A stretch of DNA of 64,000 bases, taken from NCBI GenBank assembly GCA_025457915.1, contig JALOTL010000010.1:1-64000 (forward strand). Reading direction: 5' to 3'. Below the pieces are notes generated by a model. That model was not told the origin of the DNA and searched no databases. It saw only the letters and a program-made list of their open reading frames with translations. Positions 18,053-26,608 of this stretch are shown piece by piece. Made by a program: the position numbers and the translations under genes. Each line of letters begins with the position of its first letter. Positions within the stretch are counted from its first letter, which is position 1. Origin of the DNA: Spirochaetota bacterium. Lineage in GTDB: Bacteria > Spirochaetota > UBA4802 > UBA5550.

Positions 18053-18832
18053 ATGATAACCGCAGGCATAGACATAGGATCGATCACGGCAAAGGCCCTG
18101 GCCCTCTCGGGGAACGAGATCCTGGGCAGCAGGGTCGCCTTTACCGGATACAACCCGGAGCAGGCCGCGGCCGATATTTTCGGCGCGCTGCTCGCGGAAA
18201 TCGGGATCGAACGCGCCTCGATCGGGGCCGTGGTCTCAACCGGTTACGGCAGGAACGCTGTCCGGTTCGCCGACCGGGCCATTACGGAGATCATATGCCA
18301 CGCGGCGGGCGCATATTTTCAGGACCCTTCTGTCAGGACGGTGATAGACATCGGAGGCCAGGACAGCAAGATAATTTCCATTGCCGACGGCGGCAGGGTC
18401 AGGGACTTCGCGATGAACGACAAGTGCGCCGCGGGCACCGGCAGGTTCCTGGAGGTGATGTCCAGGGCGATGGAGGTCCCGCTGGACAGCTTCGGCGAGA
18501 TGTCGAGAAGGTCCAAAAGCCCCGCACCGATCAGCAACACCTGCACCGTTTTCGCGGAATCCGAGGTGATCTCCCTCATATCCAAGGGCGTGCAGCGCCA
18601 GGACATACTGGCCGGGCTTCACGAGTCGATAGCCTCTAGGATCGCCTCCATGGCGGCAAGGATCGGGGTGGCCGCACCGGTCATGATGACGGGCGGCGTG
18701 GCGAAGAACGGCGGCCTCGTGGACGCACTGGAGAGATGTCTTTCAGTTGAAATATCCGTAACGCCGAACGCCCAGGTAAACGGCGCTCTCGGGGCGGCGG
18801 TGCTGGCCGCCGGCGGTCTTGAAAAAAAATGA
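18053..18832 (+). CDS. 2-hydroxyacyl-CoA dehydratase activator ATPase (HgdC type)
   Basis: A 259-residue activator of the BadF/BadG/BcrA family with the ASKHA ATPase fold. The phosphate loop GIDIGSITAKAL, the DIGGQDSK motif, and the cluster cysteines in DKCAAGTGRFLE and NTCTVFAESE are intact. The homodimer holds one [4Fe-4S] cluster and uses ATP to push an electron into the dehydratase. Last gene of the operon, 17 bases behind the SDR. Confidence 0.93.
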   Translation: MITAGIDIGSITAKALALSGNEILGSRVAFTGYNPEQAAADIFGALLAEIGIERASIGAVVSTGYGRNAVRFADRAITEIICHAAGAYFQDPSVRTVIDIGGQDSKIISIADGGRVRDFAMNDKCAAGTGRFLEVMSRAMEVPLDSFGEMSRRSKSPAPISNTCTVFAESEVISLISKGVQRQDILAGLHESIASRIASMAARIGVAAPVMMTGGVAKNGGLVDALERCLSVEISVTPNAQVNGALGAAVLAAGGLEKK

Positions 18833-18869
18833 GGCTGTCTGCTTACGTGAACATCGCGAATAATATTAA

Positions 18870-18899
18870 TTGACATATATTCATTTTATCACCGATATA
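18870..18899 (+). promoter_or_regulatory. Possible promoter of the lipoprotein gene
   Basis: A perfect TTGACA followed after 18 bases by GATATA, in an AT-rich gap just before the lipoprotein gene. The -10 box is only a fair match. Confidence 0.4.
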
Positions 18900-18927
18900 T
18901 ATACTATACCGGTACCGGGTCTGTCAT

Positions 18928-19650
18928 ATGAAATATAAATTATTGCTGATCGCCGTTGCCTGCTTTTTTCAGGCAGGGTGCGCCACCATGAATTACCAGA
19001 GGTATTTCAGCGATACCGGCGATGTGAGGACGGAATTCGCTTCTTTCGACGATAAGTACAGGATCTATAACGGCGTCATCGCGGAAAACATTAAGTACGG
19101 CAACGGGCTGTTTTACCAGCTGCAGTTTGAAGGCCCGCTCGAGGGAGAGGACAGGTTCCTGAACGTCTACGTTCCCTACAACACCGCGGATGAAGCGGTG
19201 GTGGCCGAATCCGACGTCAGGATCGAGGGCAAGACCAGGTCCTTCATGTTCCTTGAGAGGACCTGCTGCAACAGCGAGTATCACAACATCATCAACCCGC
19301 CTTCCGACAAGGCCATACCGAATCCTTCGGGGATCATAAACAGCTACATGGGCAGCTCGGTAAGGGACGCTGATTTCCCCGTCATATTCTGCCGGCTGGG
19401 CTTCTCAACTGTAAGCGGTTATTCCATGCAGTACGTCATCTGGAGGTTCAGGGGCAGGGAATGCTTCGCCGGGGGCGAGACAAAGGACGGCCGGCCGTAT
19501 TCAAGGATAAGGGTCAGGTGGAGCGAGAGGAGCGTGGTGAAATACGCCGTAACAAGGGCCGGCTTTATCCTGCCGGTAATTTTCGATGTCGCGACGTCAC
19601 CGATCCAGCTGCTGGGGGCCGGAATTTATTACCTGGGCGAATCCGATTAG
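18928..19650 (+). CDS. Lipoprotein of unknown function
   Basis: A 240-residue protein with a lipoprotein signal: MKYKLLLIAVACFFQAGC, lipobox Cys18. The mature part is rich in aromatic residues and beta strands. Its end, PVIFDVATSPIQLLGAGIYYL, recalls the closing membrane-proximal segment of YceK/YidQ-type lipoproteins, but that similarity is weak. It converges on and overlaps the metallo-hydrolase gene by four bases. Confidence 0.6.
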   Translation: MKYKLLLIAVACFFQAGCATMNYQRYFSDTGDVRTEFASFDDKYRIYNGVIAENIKYGNGLFYQLQFEGPLEGEDRFLNVYVPYNTADEAVVAESDVRIEGKTRSFMFLERTCCNSEYHNIINPPSDKAIPNPSGIINSYMGSSVRDADFPVIFCRLGFSTVSGYSMQYVIWRFRGRECFAGGETKDGRPYSRIRVRWSERSVVKYAVTRAGFILPVIFDVATSPIQLLGAGIYYLGESD

Positions 19651-20465
19651 CCTGCCGGTTTTCCTGGTCCCGCAAGGACGCTGTTTATCAGGTTCTGCTT
19701 GGAGAAATGCCCGGCCGTAAGATAGAACATCCTGTCCTCGTCCCCGAGGAGCTTTTTCCTGATTTCCACCGGCCCGGCGCCTGATGCCTTCAGTCTTTCC
19801 GCGTCCCGCCTCAGTGTCTTCATGAAATCCAGCTTGGCCTTCAGCGAGGCGGTCCCGTTTTTTACCGGCCCCTTGAGCGAGCAGAAAATGACGTCGACGT
19901 CCAGTTCGGAGAGGGCTTCGATGGAATTAAGCGAAAAGTTGAAATCCTCATCTTGCCTCAGGTAGATGTTTTTAATCCCGCAGAATATATCGCCGGTAAA
20001 GAGCCACCCCTGTTTTTTTTCAAAAAGGCTTACATGCCCTGTTGAATGGCCGGGGGTATAAATGGGTTCAAACGAGAATTTCCCGGTATTGAAAACGCTT
20101 CCGAGTATCGCGGCTTCAGAACCTGCGGGATGCCCCCATACCAGCCTTTGGTAAAGGCGCAGATTCAACAGTCGCGGGTTCTCTATGAAGGGGACCGCCT
20201 CGTGATGGGCGAAGGCCCTTGCCCCGTGTTTTTTTATGACTTTCGCGTTGTTCCCCGTGTGGTCCTCGTGGTGGTGGGTATTTATAATGGCCGATATTTT
20301 TTTCCCGGATAGGGACTCCATGAACTGTTTCCCGGCATACCGTGTCCCTGTGTCTATGAGGACGTCGCCCGCGAGAAAGCAGTGGACCCAGTAGGGCACA
20401 ATGCCGGCGATGCTTCTTCCCATCCTGTATATTTCCACGCCGCCGGTTTCGTATGTTTTCAGCAT
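19647..20465 (-). CDS. Metallo-beta-lactamase-fold hydrolase
   Basis: A 272-residue MBL-fold protein. The zinc signature NTHHHEDHTGN is intact, followed by the expected later ligands in TPGHSTGHVSL and TGDIFCGIK. Family members hydrolyse thioesters, lactones and similar bonds; the substrate is not readable here. Its ATG (GGGAGAA ribosome-binding site) begins two bases after the Nudix gene ends, so the two form an operon facing away from the TetR gene. Confidence 0.88.
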   Translation of the reverse strand: MLKTYETGGVEIYRMGRSIAGIVPYWVHCFLAGDVLIDTGTRYAGKQFMESLSGKKISAIINTHHHEDHTGNNAKVIKKHGARAFAHHEAVPFIENPRLLNLRLYQRLVWGHPAGSEAAILGSVFNTGKFSFEPIYTPGHSTGHVSLFEKKQGWLFTGDIFCGIKNIYLRQDEDFNFSLNSIEALSELDVDVIFCSLKGPVKNGTASLKAKLDFMKTLRRDAERLKASGAGPVEIRKKLLGDEDRMFYLTAGHFSKQNLINSVLAGPGKPAG

Positions 20466-20467
20466 TT

Positions 20468-20965
20468 CTATTCTCCCGCTTTATTTTTCCGGGACAGCCA
20501 GTCTCGAACGGCCGGCCCGGTCCCGAAATCCCAGGCCCTCAGCCTGTCCGGATGGATTTTTTTGACGGCCGCGATTTCATCCCCGGTGATGATTTCTCCC
20601 CTGCAAACCGCGTGGTAGGCCGCCAGCAGCTGGTTTTGTTCCGTGTAAGCGTAAAGCCCGATCAGGTCCAGGGATTCAGTCTCGAGGCCCAGCTCTTCTT
20701 TTATCTCCCTCGCGGCCGCGGCCTCCGGGGTTTCGTTTCTTTCAATGAAGCCCGTTATCGGCGCGAAGATGTTTTCCGGCCAGAGCCTGTTCCTGGCGAA
20801 AAGCACCATCCCGTCGATTTCAACGAGCGCCGCCACTACCGGAACGGGGTTGTCCCAAAGCACCCATCCGCATTTTTCCGAGGGGCAGGCCTTCCTGTCG
20901 ATGCCGTCGACCGGCCTGGTTTCGAGCCCGGTTCCGCAGATCGGGCAGTACCTGTAGTTTTCCAT
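20468..20965 (-). CDS. Nudix hydrolase with zinc ribbon
   Basis: A 165-residue protein: a four-cysteine ribbon at the N-terminus (CPIC and CPSEKC), then a Nudix domain whose box GFIERNETPEAAAAREIKEE is complete. It resembles the C-terminal half of NudC but lacks the SQPWPF motif, so another nucleoside diphosphate is the likely substrate. First gene of a two-gene operon, divergent from TetR across a shared palindrome. Confidence 0.85.
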   Translation of the reverse strand: MENYRYCPICGTGLETRPVDGIDRKACPSEKCGWVLWDNPVPVVAALVEIDGMVLFARNRLWPENIFAPITGFIERNETPEAAAAREIKEELGLETESLDLIGLYAYTEQNQLLAAYHAVCRGEIITGDEIAAVKKIHPDRLRAWDFGTGPAVRDWLSRKNKAGE

Positions 20966-21004
20966 TTTGGATCCCCAAAAAATTCTTTACATCTATGAAA
21001 TAAA

Positions 21005-21019
21005 GTTTACAATGTAAAC
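21005..21019. promoter_or_regulatory. Palindromic operator between Nudix and TetR genes
   Basis: GTTTACAATGTAAAC is a near-perfect 15-bp palindrome (GTTTACA/TGTAAAC) midway between the divergent starts. A second dyad (ATGTTG...CAACAT) lies at 21044-21062, nearer the TetR start. This is the usual place for an autoregulating TetR repressor to bind; the link is inferred from position. Confidence 0.5.
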
Positions 21020-21086
21020 ATCATGGCGACAATATGCCGGGTAATGTTGTCGTTGTCAACATTAATTTCAGCCAGGGAGCGGATTT

Positions 21087-21653
21087 TTGAAAAAAAAATA
21101 TCATCACGGGGATCTTAAAAAAGCGATAATTGATTCCGCGGTCCGGATCATTGAAAAAAGCGGTGTCGGTGCTCTAAGCCTCAGGGAATCCGCCAGGATG
21201 ACTGGAGTCAGCCACGCCGCGCCGTACAGGCATTTTAAAAGTAAGGATGATCTCCTGGCGGCTGTTGCCGTACGGGGTTTCGAGCTTCTGGGCCGGGCCG
21301 TGGAAAAGGCAATGGCGGATAACGCGGACCGTGCCGCCGCCATAGAGGCTATGGGCAGATCGTATATTGATTTCGCGATGAATAACCCTGATATTTACAG
21401 GCTGATGTTCGGGAATACGATAAAAGAAAAAACGGAAAACCCGGCGCTGTTTTCAGCTTATGATTCCGCCTTCAGGCGGCTGGCCGCGGTTGCCGGAAGC
21501 AGCACGGGAAGTGGCGCTGAAATCGGCGCCGTGGCGGTCTGGTCCCTGTTGCACGGTTACGCGTCCCTCGTGATAGACAATTCCAGGGACAGGCACGTGG
21601 GGAGCGCGGAACAGATAAATATGATCGTGAAAAAAATCAGCCGTCTTGTTTGA
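21087..21653 (+). CDS. TetR/AcrR-family transcriptional regulator
   Basis: A 188-residue TetR-type repressor. The N-terminal helix-turn-helix is clear (SLRESARMTGVSHAAPYRHF), and the C-terminal ligand domain matches the WHG subgroup loosely (AVWSLLHGYASLV). The start is TTG, with GGGAGCGG upstream and the family-typical KKKYHHGDLKKAI beginning at once. It probably controls itself and the divergent Nudix-MBL operon. Confidence 0.9.
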   Translation: MKKKYHHGDLKKAIIDSAVRIIEKSGVGALSLRESARMTGVSHAAPYRHFKSKDDLLAAVAVRGFELLGRAVEKAMADNADRAAAIEAMGRSYIDFAMNNPDIYRLMFGNTIKEKTENPALFSAYDSAFRRLAAVAGSSTGSGAEIGAVAVWSLLHGYASLVIDNSRDRHVGSAEQINMIVKKISRLV

Positions 21654-21673
21654 AGCGGACGGAATTTTTTATT

Positions 21674-21688
21674 ATTAGAGGTTCCCTT
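21674..21688. repeat. Solo copy of the GGGNACCTCTA end motif
   Basis: ATTAGAGGTTCCCTT, one of several scattered ends of a short inverted-repeat element family in this window. No partner end is seen nearby. It is fused to the -35 region of the pirin promoter. Confidence 0.5.
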
Positions 21689-21714
21689 GTTATATAATTG
21701 TCGCTTGATATAAT
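21687..21714 (+). promoter_or_regulatory. Promoter of the pirin gene
   Basis: TTGTTA, 16 bases, then a perfect TATAAT. The first bases of the -35 box belong to the element-end motif just upstream, so an inserted end may have supplied part of this promoter. Confidence 0.5.
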
Positions 21715-21812
21715 CATGAGGCGCTTCATGTCGATAACCCGGTTCTCCGGCCTGCGGCGTCAGGACGGGCGTAAAATAGATTCGTGTCCTGCCTTATAAA
21801 CGGGGGTAAAAA

Positions 21813-22655
21813 ATGACGGCAATCAAAAAAATTTTTACGGCGAAACCGACCATCGAGGGGGCCGGGGTGAGGCTGAAAAGAGTTTTCGGGTTCCACGAGG
21901 CCGGTGTACTTGACCCGTTCCTTCTCCTGGACCATTTCGGTTCCGATAATCCCGACGATTATCTCGCGGGATTTCCGTGGCACCCCCACAGGGGGATTGA
22001 AACCGTGACATACATGATAAGCGGGTCCGTTGAACACGGGGACAGCCTCGGGAACAGGGGGGTCATCAATTCCGGGGACGTACAGTGGATGACCGCCGGG
22101 AGCGGGATAATCCACCAGGAGATGCCCAGGAAGCATTACGGGACCATGACGGGATTCCAGCTGTGGGTTAACCTTCCCGCTGGAATGAAGATGATGGATC
22201 CGGGGTACAGGGGTATACTGTCGGCGGAGATACCCGCGGTCGACATGGGCGGGGCCTCTGTCAGGCTCATAGCCGGGACAATCGGCGGGGCAGAGGGACC
22301 GGTGAAGGACATAGTTGCGGAGCCGCTTTTTGCGGATGTCTCCGTTCCGCCGGATTCCTCCGTCGTCATTGAATTCGGGGCCGGACTGGAATGCATTGCA
22401 TACGTCTTCGAGGGCGATGCTTTTTTCGACGCGGACAGGAAAAAACCCGTAACCGCTCTTAATCTTGCCGGCTTCGGACTGACGGATGGGGTGGGAATCT
22501 TTACGGCCGCGGGGGCGGCCAGGGTCATAATCGCGGCCGGGAAGCCGATAGGCGAGCCGATAGCATGGCGTGGCCCGATCGTGATGAACACGGATGAAGA
22601 GCTTGACCTGGCCTTCAGGGAATACATTGACGGGACCTTCATTAAGAAGAAATGA
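21813..22655 (+). CDS. Pirin family protein
   Basis: A 280-residue bicupin of the pirin family. The metal-binding N-terminal cupin is intact (HPHRGIETVTYMISG, then MTAGSGIIHQEMP), and the C-terminal cupin is complete. Bacterial pirins bind iron; some act as quercetinases and others regulate enzymes. Which applies here is unknown. Single-gene unit with its own promoter. Confidence 0.92.
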   Translation: MTAIKKIFTAKPTIEGAGVRLKRVFGFHEAGVLDPFLLLDHFGSDNPDDYLAGFPWHPHRGIETVTYMISGSVEHGDSLGNRGVINSGDVQWMTAGSGIIHQEMPRKHYGTMTGFQLWVNLPAGMKMMDPGYRGILSAEIPAVDMGGASVRLIAGTIGGAEGPVKDIVAEPLFADVSVPPDSSVVIEFGAGLECIAYVFEGDAFFDADRKKPVTALNLAGFGLTDGVGIFTAAGAARVIIAAGKPIGEPIAWRGPIVMNTDEELDLAFREYIDGTFIKKK

Positions 22656-22676
22656 CGGAAAGGAGCATGGTCGGGT

Positions 22677-23216
22677 TCAGCGTATATCCTGCCGCAAACC
22701 GGACAGGTGCCATTCCATATGCATTGCGATGAAGTAGATCCACTGATACAGGTCTATCTTCCCCATCCCGCCGACTGACATTGTGATCCTGCGCCGGAAA
22801 CCCTCGCCGTTTTTCATTCCCTCAAGCATGCGCAGGCATTCGGCCTTCTGTCCTGAAAGCTCGTTCCTGGTTTCATCGACCGGGGCCCGTCCTGTCGGCA
22901 GCATGTGGCGCGGTGATTCCCATGTGAAGGCGGCTGAATCGGATATTTTTTTCACGGGAGCGAGGCTGATCGCGCCTACAGGTCCGCATTGATCCGTCGG
23001 CATCTTCACCGCCTTCGAGAATTGCCTCCTCAGGGTCATGATCAAATACCGGTTTACCAGGGATACGTGTTCAAGGGTTTCGTTTATCGTCCAGTCGCCG
23101 TTTTTTCCCACCGCGGATCTTTTATCGGCCGGCAGCGAGAAAAGCCCGAGGATTTCATCGAAGGTCTCCTCCAGTGATTTCCTGATGACGGAATAGGATT
23201 CTTCAAAATTGTTCAT
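22677..23216 (-). CDS. DinB-like four-helix protein
   Basis: A 179-residue DinB-superfamily protein. The NETLEHVSLVNRYL stretch and the later AMHMEWHLSGL carry the three histidines that typically bind a metal. The family includes thiol transferases and DNA-damage-induced proteins; the specific job is unknown. Single-gene unit converging on pirin. Confidence 0.75.
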   Translation of the reverse strand: MNNFEESYSVIRKSLEETFDEILGLFSLPADKRSAVGKNGDWTINETLEHVSLVNRYLIMTLRRQFSKAVKMPTDQCGPVGAISLAPVKKISDSAAFTWESPRHMLPTGRAPVDETRNELSGQKAECLRMLEGMKNGEGFRRRITMSVGGMGKIDLYQWIYFIAMHMEWHLSGLRQDIR

Positions 23217-23366
23217 TGGAATTATTTTTTATGATCATATACCGGTTCTGTAAAATAACAATTCTTTTATTGGCGCAATTCGAATCACCGGACCGGCCGC
23301 CTGTTTCTCATCGGGCAATCAATCCTTTACAGGAAAACGCAATTGGGAGGCGCGCAGAATAAATTA

Positions 23367-23395
23367 TTGACATATTACAGGCGGGTTAATAACAG
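23367..23395 (+). promoter_or_regulatory. Promoter of asd
   Basis: TTGACA, 17 bases, TAACAG, about 35 bases before the aspartate-semialdehyde dehydrogenase start. Confidence 0.5.
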
Positions 23396-23429
23396 GATAA
23401 AACGCTTTAATACACGCGAGGTGTCTCAT

Positions 23430-24545
23430 ATGTTAAAAGTTGCATTCATCGGTTGGCGCGGCATGGTGGGTTCCGTTTTAATGGAAAGAATGAAGGCCGA
23501 GGGGGACTTCAGGGGCTTCGAACCGCTCTTTTTTACGACATCCAACGTGGGCGGAAAGGGGCCCTCGATCGGTACCGACGTCCCGCCCCTGGCCGACGCG
23601 TTCAATATAGATTTACTGAAGACTGTGGACATCATTGTAACATGCCAGGGCGGCGATTATACCGGGGAGGTTTACAAGAAAATCAGGGGCCTCGGATGGA
23701 ACGGATACTGGATAGACGCGGCATCGACGCTCAGGATGAATGACGACAGCATCATAGTGCTCGACCCGGTAAATAAAAAAGTCATAGATAACGGTCTGAA
23801 GGGCGGCGTAAAGACTTACGTCGGCGGCAACTGCACCGTGAGCCTCATGCTCATGGGACTTTCCGGATTATTCAATGCCGGGCTGGTCGAGTGGGTCACC
23901 TCGATGACCTATCAGGCGGCTTCAGGCGCGGGCGCCAAGAACATGACCGAGCTGATGAGCCAGATGTCGGACCTGGCCGGCGCGTCAAAACCCGTACTCG
24001 ATGATCCGGCATCTACCGCGCTGGACCTGGAATCGGTTGTCACGGCAAAACTGAGGGACGGGTCGGTGCCAGTGGATAATTTCGGCGTGCCCCTGGCCGC
24101 GAGTCTCATACCATGGATCGACAGGCAGATGGAAAACGGACAGACCAGGGAGGAATGGAAGGGGCAGGCTGAAACCAACAAGATCCTCGGAACCGAAAAG
24201 ACGATCCCCGTGGACGGCATATGCGTGAGGGTCGGAGCCTTGAGGTGCCACAGCCAGGGATTGACAATCAAGCTCAAAAAGAACGTTCCTCTTGACGAGA
24301 TCGAGGACATGATCGCGAAGTCAAACGAATGGGTAAAGGTCGTGAAAAACGACAGGGAGACAACGATAAAAGAGCTCACCCCGACAGCGGTTTCCGGAAG
24401 GCTGACGATTCCGGTCGGAAGGATAAGAAAAATGACCCTCGGCCCCGGGTACCTGACCGCCTTCACCGTCGGCGACCAGCTTCTATGGGGAGCCGCGGAA
24501 CCCATCAGAAGGATACTGGGGATCGTCCTGGCGCACCTGTCATGA
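23430..24545 (+). CDS. asd: Aspartate-semialdehyde dehydrogenase
   Basis: A 371-residue enzyme of the E. coli-like class, turning aspartyl phosphate + NADPH to aspartate semialdehyde for lysine/diaminopimelate, threonine and methionine. The N-terminal [18 protein letters not shown] nucleotide site and the active-site Cys in [13 protein letters not shown] are as expected. GAGGTG lies 7 bases before the ATG. A longer in-frame extension upstream covers the promoter and is not part of the gene. It is followed by a strong terminator. Confidence 0.95.
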   Translation: MLKVAFIGWRGMVGSVLMERMKAEGDFRGFEPLFFTTSNVGGKGPSIGTDVPPLADAFNIDLLKTVDIIVTCQGGDYTGEVYKKIRGLGWNGYWIDAASTLRMNDDSIIVLDPVNKKVIDNGLKGGVKTYVGGNCTVSLMLMGLSGLFNAGLVEWVTSMTYQAASGAGAKNMTELMSQMSDLAGASKPVLDDPASTALDLESVVTAKLRDGSVPVDNFGVPLAASLIPWIDRQMENGQTREEWKGQAETNKILGTEKTIPVDGICVRVGALRCHSQGLTIKLKKNVPLDEIEDMIAKSNEWVKVVKNDRETTIKELTPTAVSGRLTIPVGRIRKMTLGPGYLTAFTVGDQLLWGAAEPIRRILGIVLAHLS

Positions 24546-24575
24546 GTTTTTTGCCTGAATATAACAGATGATTCG

Positions 24576-24613
24576 ACCGGGATGGCGGTTTTTACGTCAT
24601 CCCGGTTTGTTTT
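24576..24613 (+). terminator. Intrinsic terminator of asd
   Basis: A 9-bp stem (ACCGGGATG / CATCCCGGT) followed by TTGTTTT, 30 bases after the asd stop codon. Confidence 0.7.
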
Positions 24614-24691
24614 CCCGGTCAGCGGTTTTATAATACCTGTCTCAAATGTCATTTATCCTGGAATTGAACGGCTTATATTAAATCCATATTT

Positions 24692-24713
24692 TATGGGCAC
24701 CTCTATAAATTAG
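24692..24713. repeat. Solo copy of the GGGCACCTCTA end motif
   Basis: TATGGGCACCTCTATAAAT plus TAG matches the left end of the element at 29865 almost base for base. No matching second end is visible close by, so this is a solo or decayed copy in the gap behind asd. Confidence 0.55.
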
Positions 24714-24775
24714 ATTTTTTTATTTAGATTCGGAAAAAATTTTCAATAAAATGCTTTTCTTGATGGCCTGCCGAT

Positions 24776-25708
24776 TCAATGAATGAGTTTCATTTGAGGT
24801 GTTGTACCCGATTTTTTATAGGGCACGATGACTGGGTTTTCCCCTTTCCATGAAAAATTTTTTTTCATTTCATATATACTGCCTGTACCTGCAAACCATG
24901 ATTTCAAAAAGTGCACCCTCGGAATCACAAGCACCCTGCCGCTTCCTTCTCTGAATTCAATTAAATACGATGTTGAGGGGAAGAACAACTTGCTCCTGAT
25001 TGAGGATATGTCCAGGAAGATTACGCCGTTTATCGCCCCGTCGAAGATCCTGCCTTTTAAAAAAAACGGATAATGGGTATGTCCGTGAATCCAGATATCA
25101 ACCGGGAATTTTTGAAGTACCCCGGTAAACCTGTCGGATCCCGCTATGCACATTTCGCTGAAGAGGGAGGCGGGCGTTCCGTTTCCTTTTAAAACGCCGT
25201 GCGTTACGGTCACCAGTATTTTATCGCGGTTTTTTTCCACAAGGCGCTTCCACCAGTTGAAGACATCATCGGGAATGTCCGTCTCATGGGTCATTTTTTC
25301 GTCGGACATGAAGATTATTAAAAGATTTCCAATGCTGACGCTGTAATGCAGCGGTTTTTTCGTTATGGCCGAATATCTTTGAATATTTTCCGCGTCATGG
25401 TTTCCCGCCAGCTCAAACCAGTATCTGATGCCCGAGAGCGATTTCATGTCGCAGTAGAATCCGGAATTTTTTTTATTGAGACCGATATCGCCCGCGACGA
25501 TGGCTGCGTCTATGCCGGACGCAGAGGTAACTATATCCATCATGTCCCTTTTGTAAATGTTCCAGTCTATCGCGGTTTTCAGGTGCAGGTCCGAATGCGC
25601 CCAGATCCTCAGGCTCCCGTCCGGTTTTTTTGTCCGCGAAAATTCATCCGTGCATGAAAAGAGGGGGGTCATTAACATCCAGGTCAGGATTATGATCAGT
25701 TTTTTCAT
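24776..25708 (-). CDS. Calcineurin-like metallophosphoesterase lipoprotein
   Basis: A 310-residue metallophosphoesterase with a lipoprotein signal (lipobox TPLFSC). The metal motifs run in the normal order: SDLHLK, VAGDIG, ELAGNHDAE, VTHGVLKGNG, WIHGHTHYP. It should be anchored outside the inner membrane; the phosphoester substrate is unknown. Third positions are less G/C-rich than in most neighbours. Single-gene unit. Confidence 0.85.
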   Translation of the reverse strand: MKKLIIILTWMLMTPLFSCTDEFSRTKKPDGSLRIWAHSDLHLKTAIDWNIYKRDMMDIVTSASGIDAAIVAGDIGLNKKNSGFYCDMKSLSGIRYWFELAGNHDAENIQRYSAITKKPLHYSVSIGNLLIIFMSDEKMTHETDIPDDVFNWWKRLVEKNRDKILVTVTHGVLKGNGTPASLFSEMCIAGSDRFTGVLQKFPVDIWIHGHTHYPFFLKGRIFDGAINGVIFLDISSIRSKLFFPSTSYLIEFREGSGRVLVIPRVHFLKSWFAGTGSIYEMKKNFSWKGENPVIVPYKKSGTTPQMKLIH

Positions 25709-25830
25709 GTATCCATTAACGGCTTGTAAATAAATGATTCAAATAAAAAAATAAAAAAAGAAATTTAATGTTTGACTATTTTAGAATATTAATATATATT
25801 TATATAATGAAAGATTTGAGGGGAAATAAA

Positions 25831-25971
25831 ATGAAAGAAAATACAAAATCATTCTGTATAGATGAAAGATGTGAATATTATCATAGAAATAGAAATTTAT
25901 TCGGCGGATTGATAGAAAAGGGTCTCTTTAGAAAACACGTTTATACCTTCAGAAATTATCTGGGTTTTTAA
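25831..25971 (+). CDS. 46-residue small protein, AT-rich
   Basis: A short reading frame (MKENTKSFCIDERCEYYHRNR onwards, 46 residues) with GAGGGGA seven bases before the ATG and a strong terminator 24 bases after the stop. It has two cysteines, many aromatic and charged residues, and no signal or membrane segment. Its A/T-rich codons stand out from the surrounding genes. No family recognised. The ribosome-binding site and terminator together argue that it is real. Confidence 0.55.
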   Translation: MKENTKSFCIDERCEYYHRNRNLFGGLIEKGLFRKHVYTFRNYLGF

Positions 25972-25994
25972 AGCAATATCCTCCGGAAAACCTT

Positions 25995-26024
25995 AAGCCG
26001 ATGCCGACAGCATCGGCTTTTTTA
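25995..26024 (+). terminator. Intrinsic terminator of the small gene
   Basis: A perfect 10-bp stem (AAGCCGATGC, CGACA loop, GCATCGGCTT) running into seven T's. Confidence 0.85.
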
Positions 26025-26203
26025 TCATATGAATGAATTATATCCGTTCATCACTTCCAGGGCATCTTTTTTCCGGTAAAACAGAAAACGCCACTCGTCA
26101 GGCCGGTCATTTAATTCCGTTTAAAGTCTTATTATAAAGCCTGAAAAAACTCTTGATTTTTTTACTTAATAAAGACGGATCTCTTATTAATAAGGAGAAT
26201 CAG

Positions 26204-26590
26204 ATGTACAGGGAAATCATGTTCTGGACTTTTCTTGCAAACGCCGTCCTGCTGATGATGCATGAAATTGACGGCGCATACTGGAAGGAATGGAAAATGT
26301 TCAATGAATGGACGAGCAGGTTGAGCGATAAAACCGGCCTTACATTATATCTCGCCGCCCATATTCCGATCCTCACGGCAGTCATGCTGGGTTTTACGTG
26401 CCTGGATTCACCGGCCGGAAAGATTATTTCACTCGTTCTTGCGGGATTCATGCCTGTTCATTGCGCGGTTCATTTGATTGTAAGGAAAAGATCCAGTGAT
26501 GAGTTCAGGTTCCCGGCTTCATTCGCGATTATTTATGCGGCCGTACCGGTTTCCATCGTCCAGTTTTTTTCTACGGTCATGCTTTTATAA
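26204..26590 (+). CDS. DUF6713-like integral membrane protein
   Basis: A 128-residue protein with four predicted membrane segments. MFWTFLANAVLLMMHEIDGAYWKEWKMF is the recognisable block, with HEID and YWKEW as the family pattern, which I match to DUF6713 from memory. Function unknown. AAGGAGA precedes the chosen ATG; a longer frame upstream has no ribosome-binding site. Confidence 0.65.
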   Translation: MYREIMFWTFLANAVLLMMHEIDGAYWKEWKMFNEWTSRLSDKTGLTLYLAAHIPILTAVMLGFTCLDSPAGKIISLVLAGFMPVHCAVHLIVRKRSSDEFRFPASFAIIYAAVPVSIVQFFSTVMLL

Positions 26591-26608
26591 AGCGGGATTT
26601 TTGGTATT

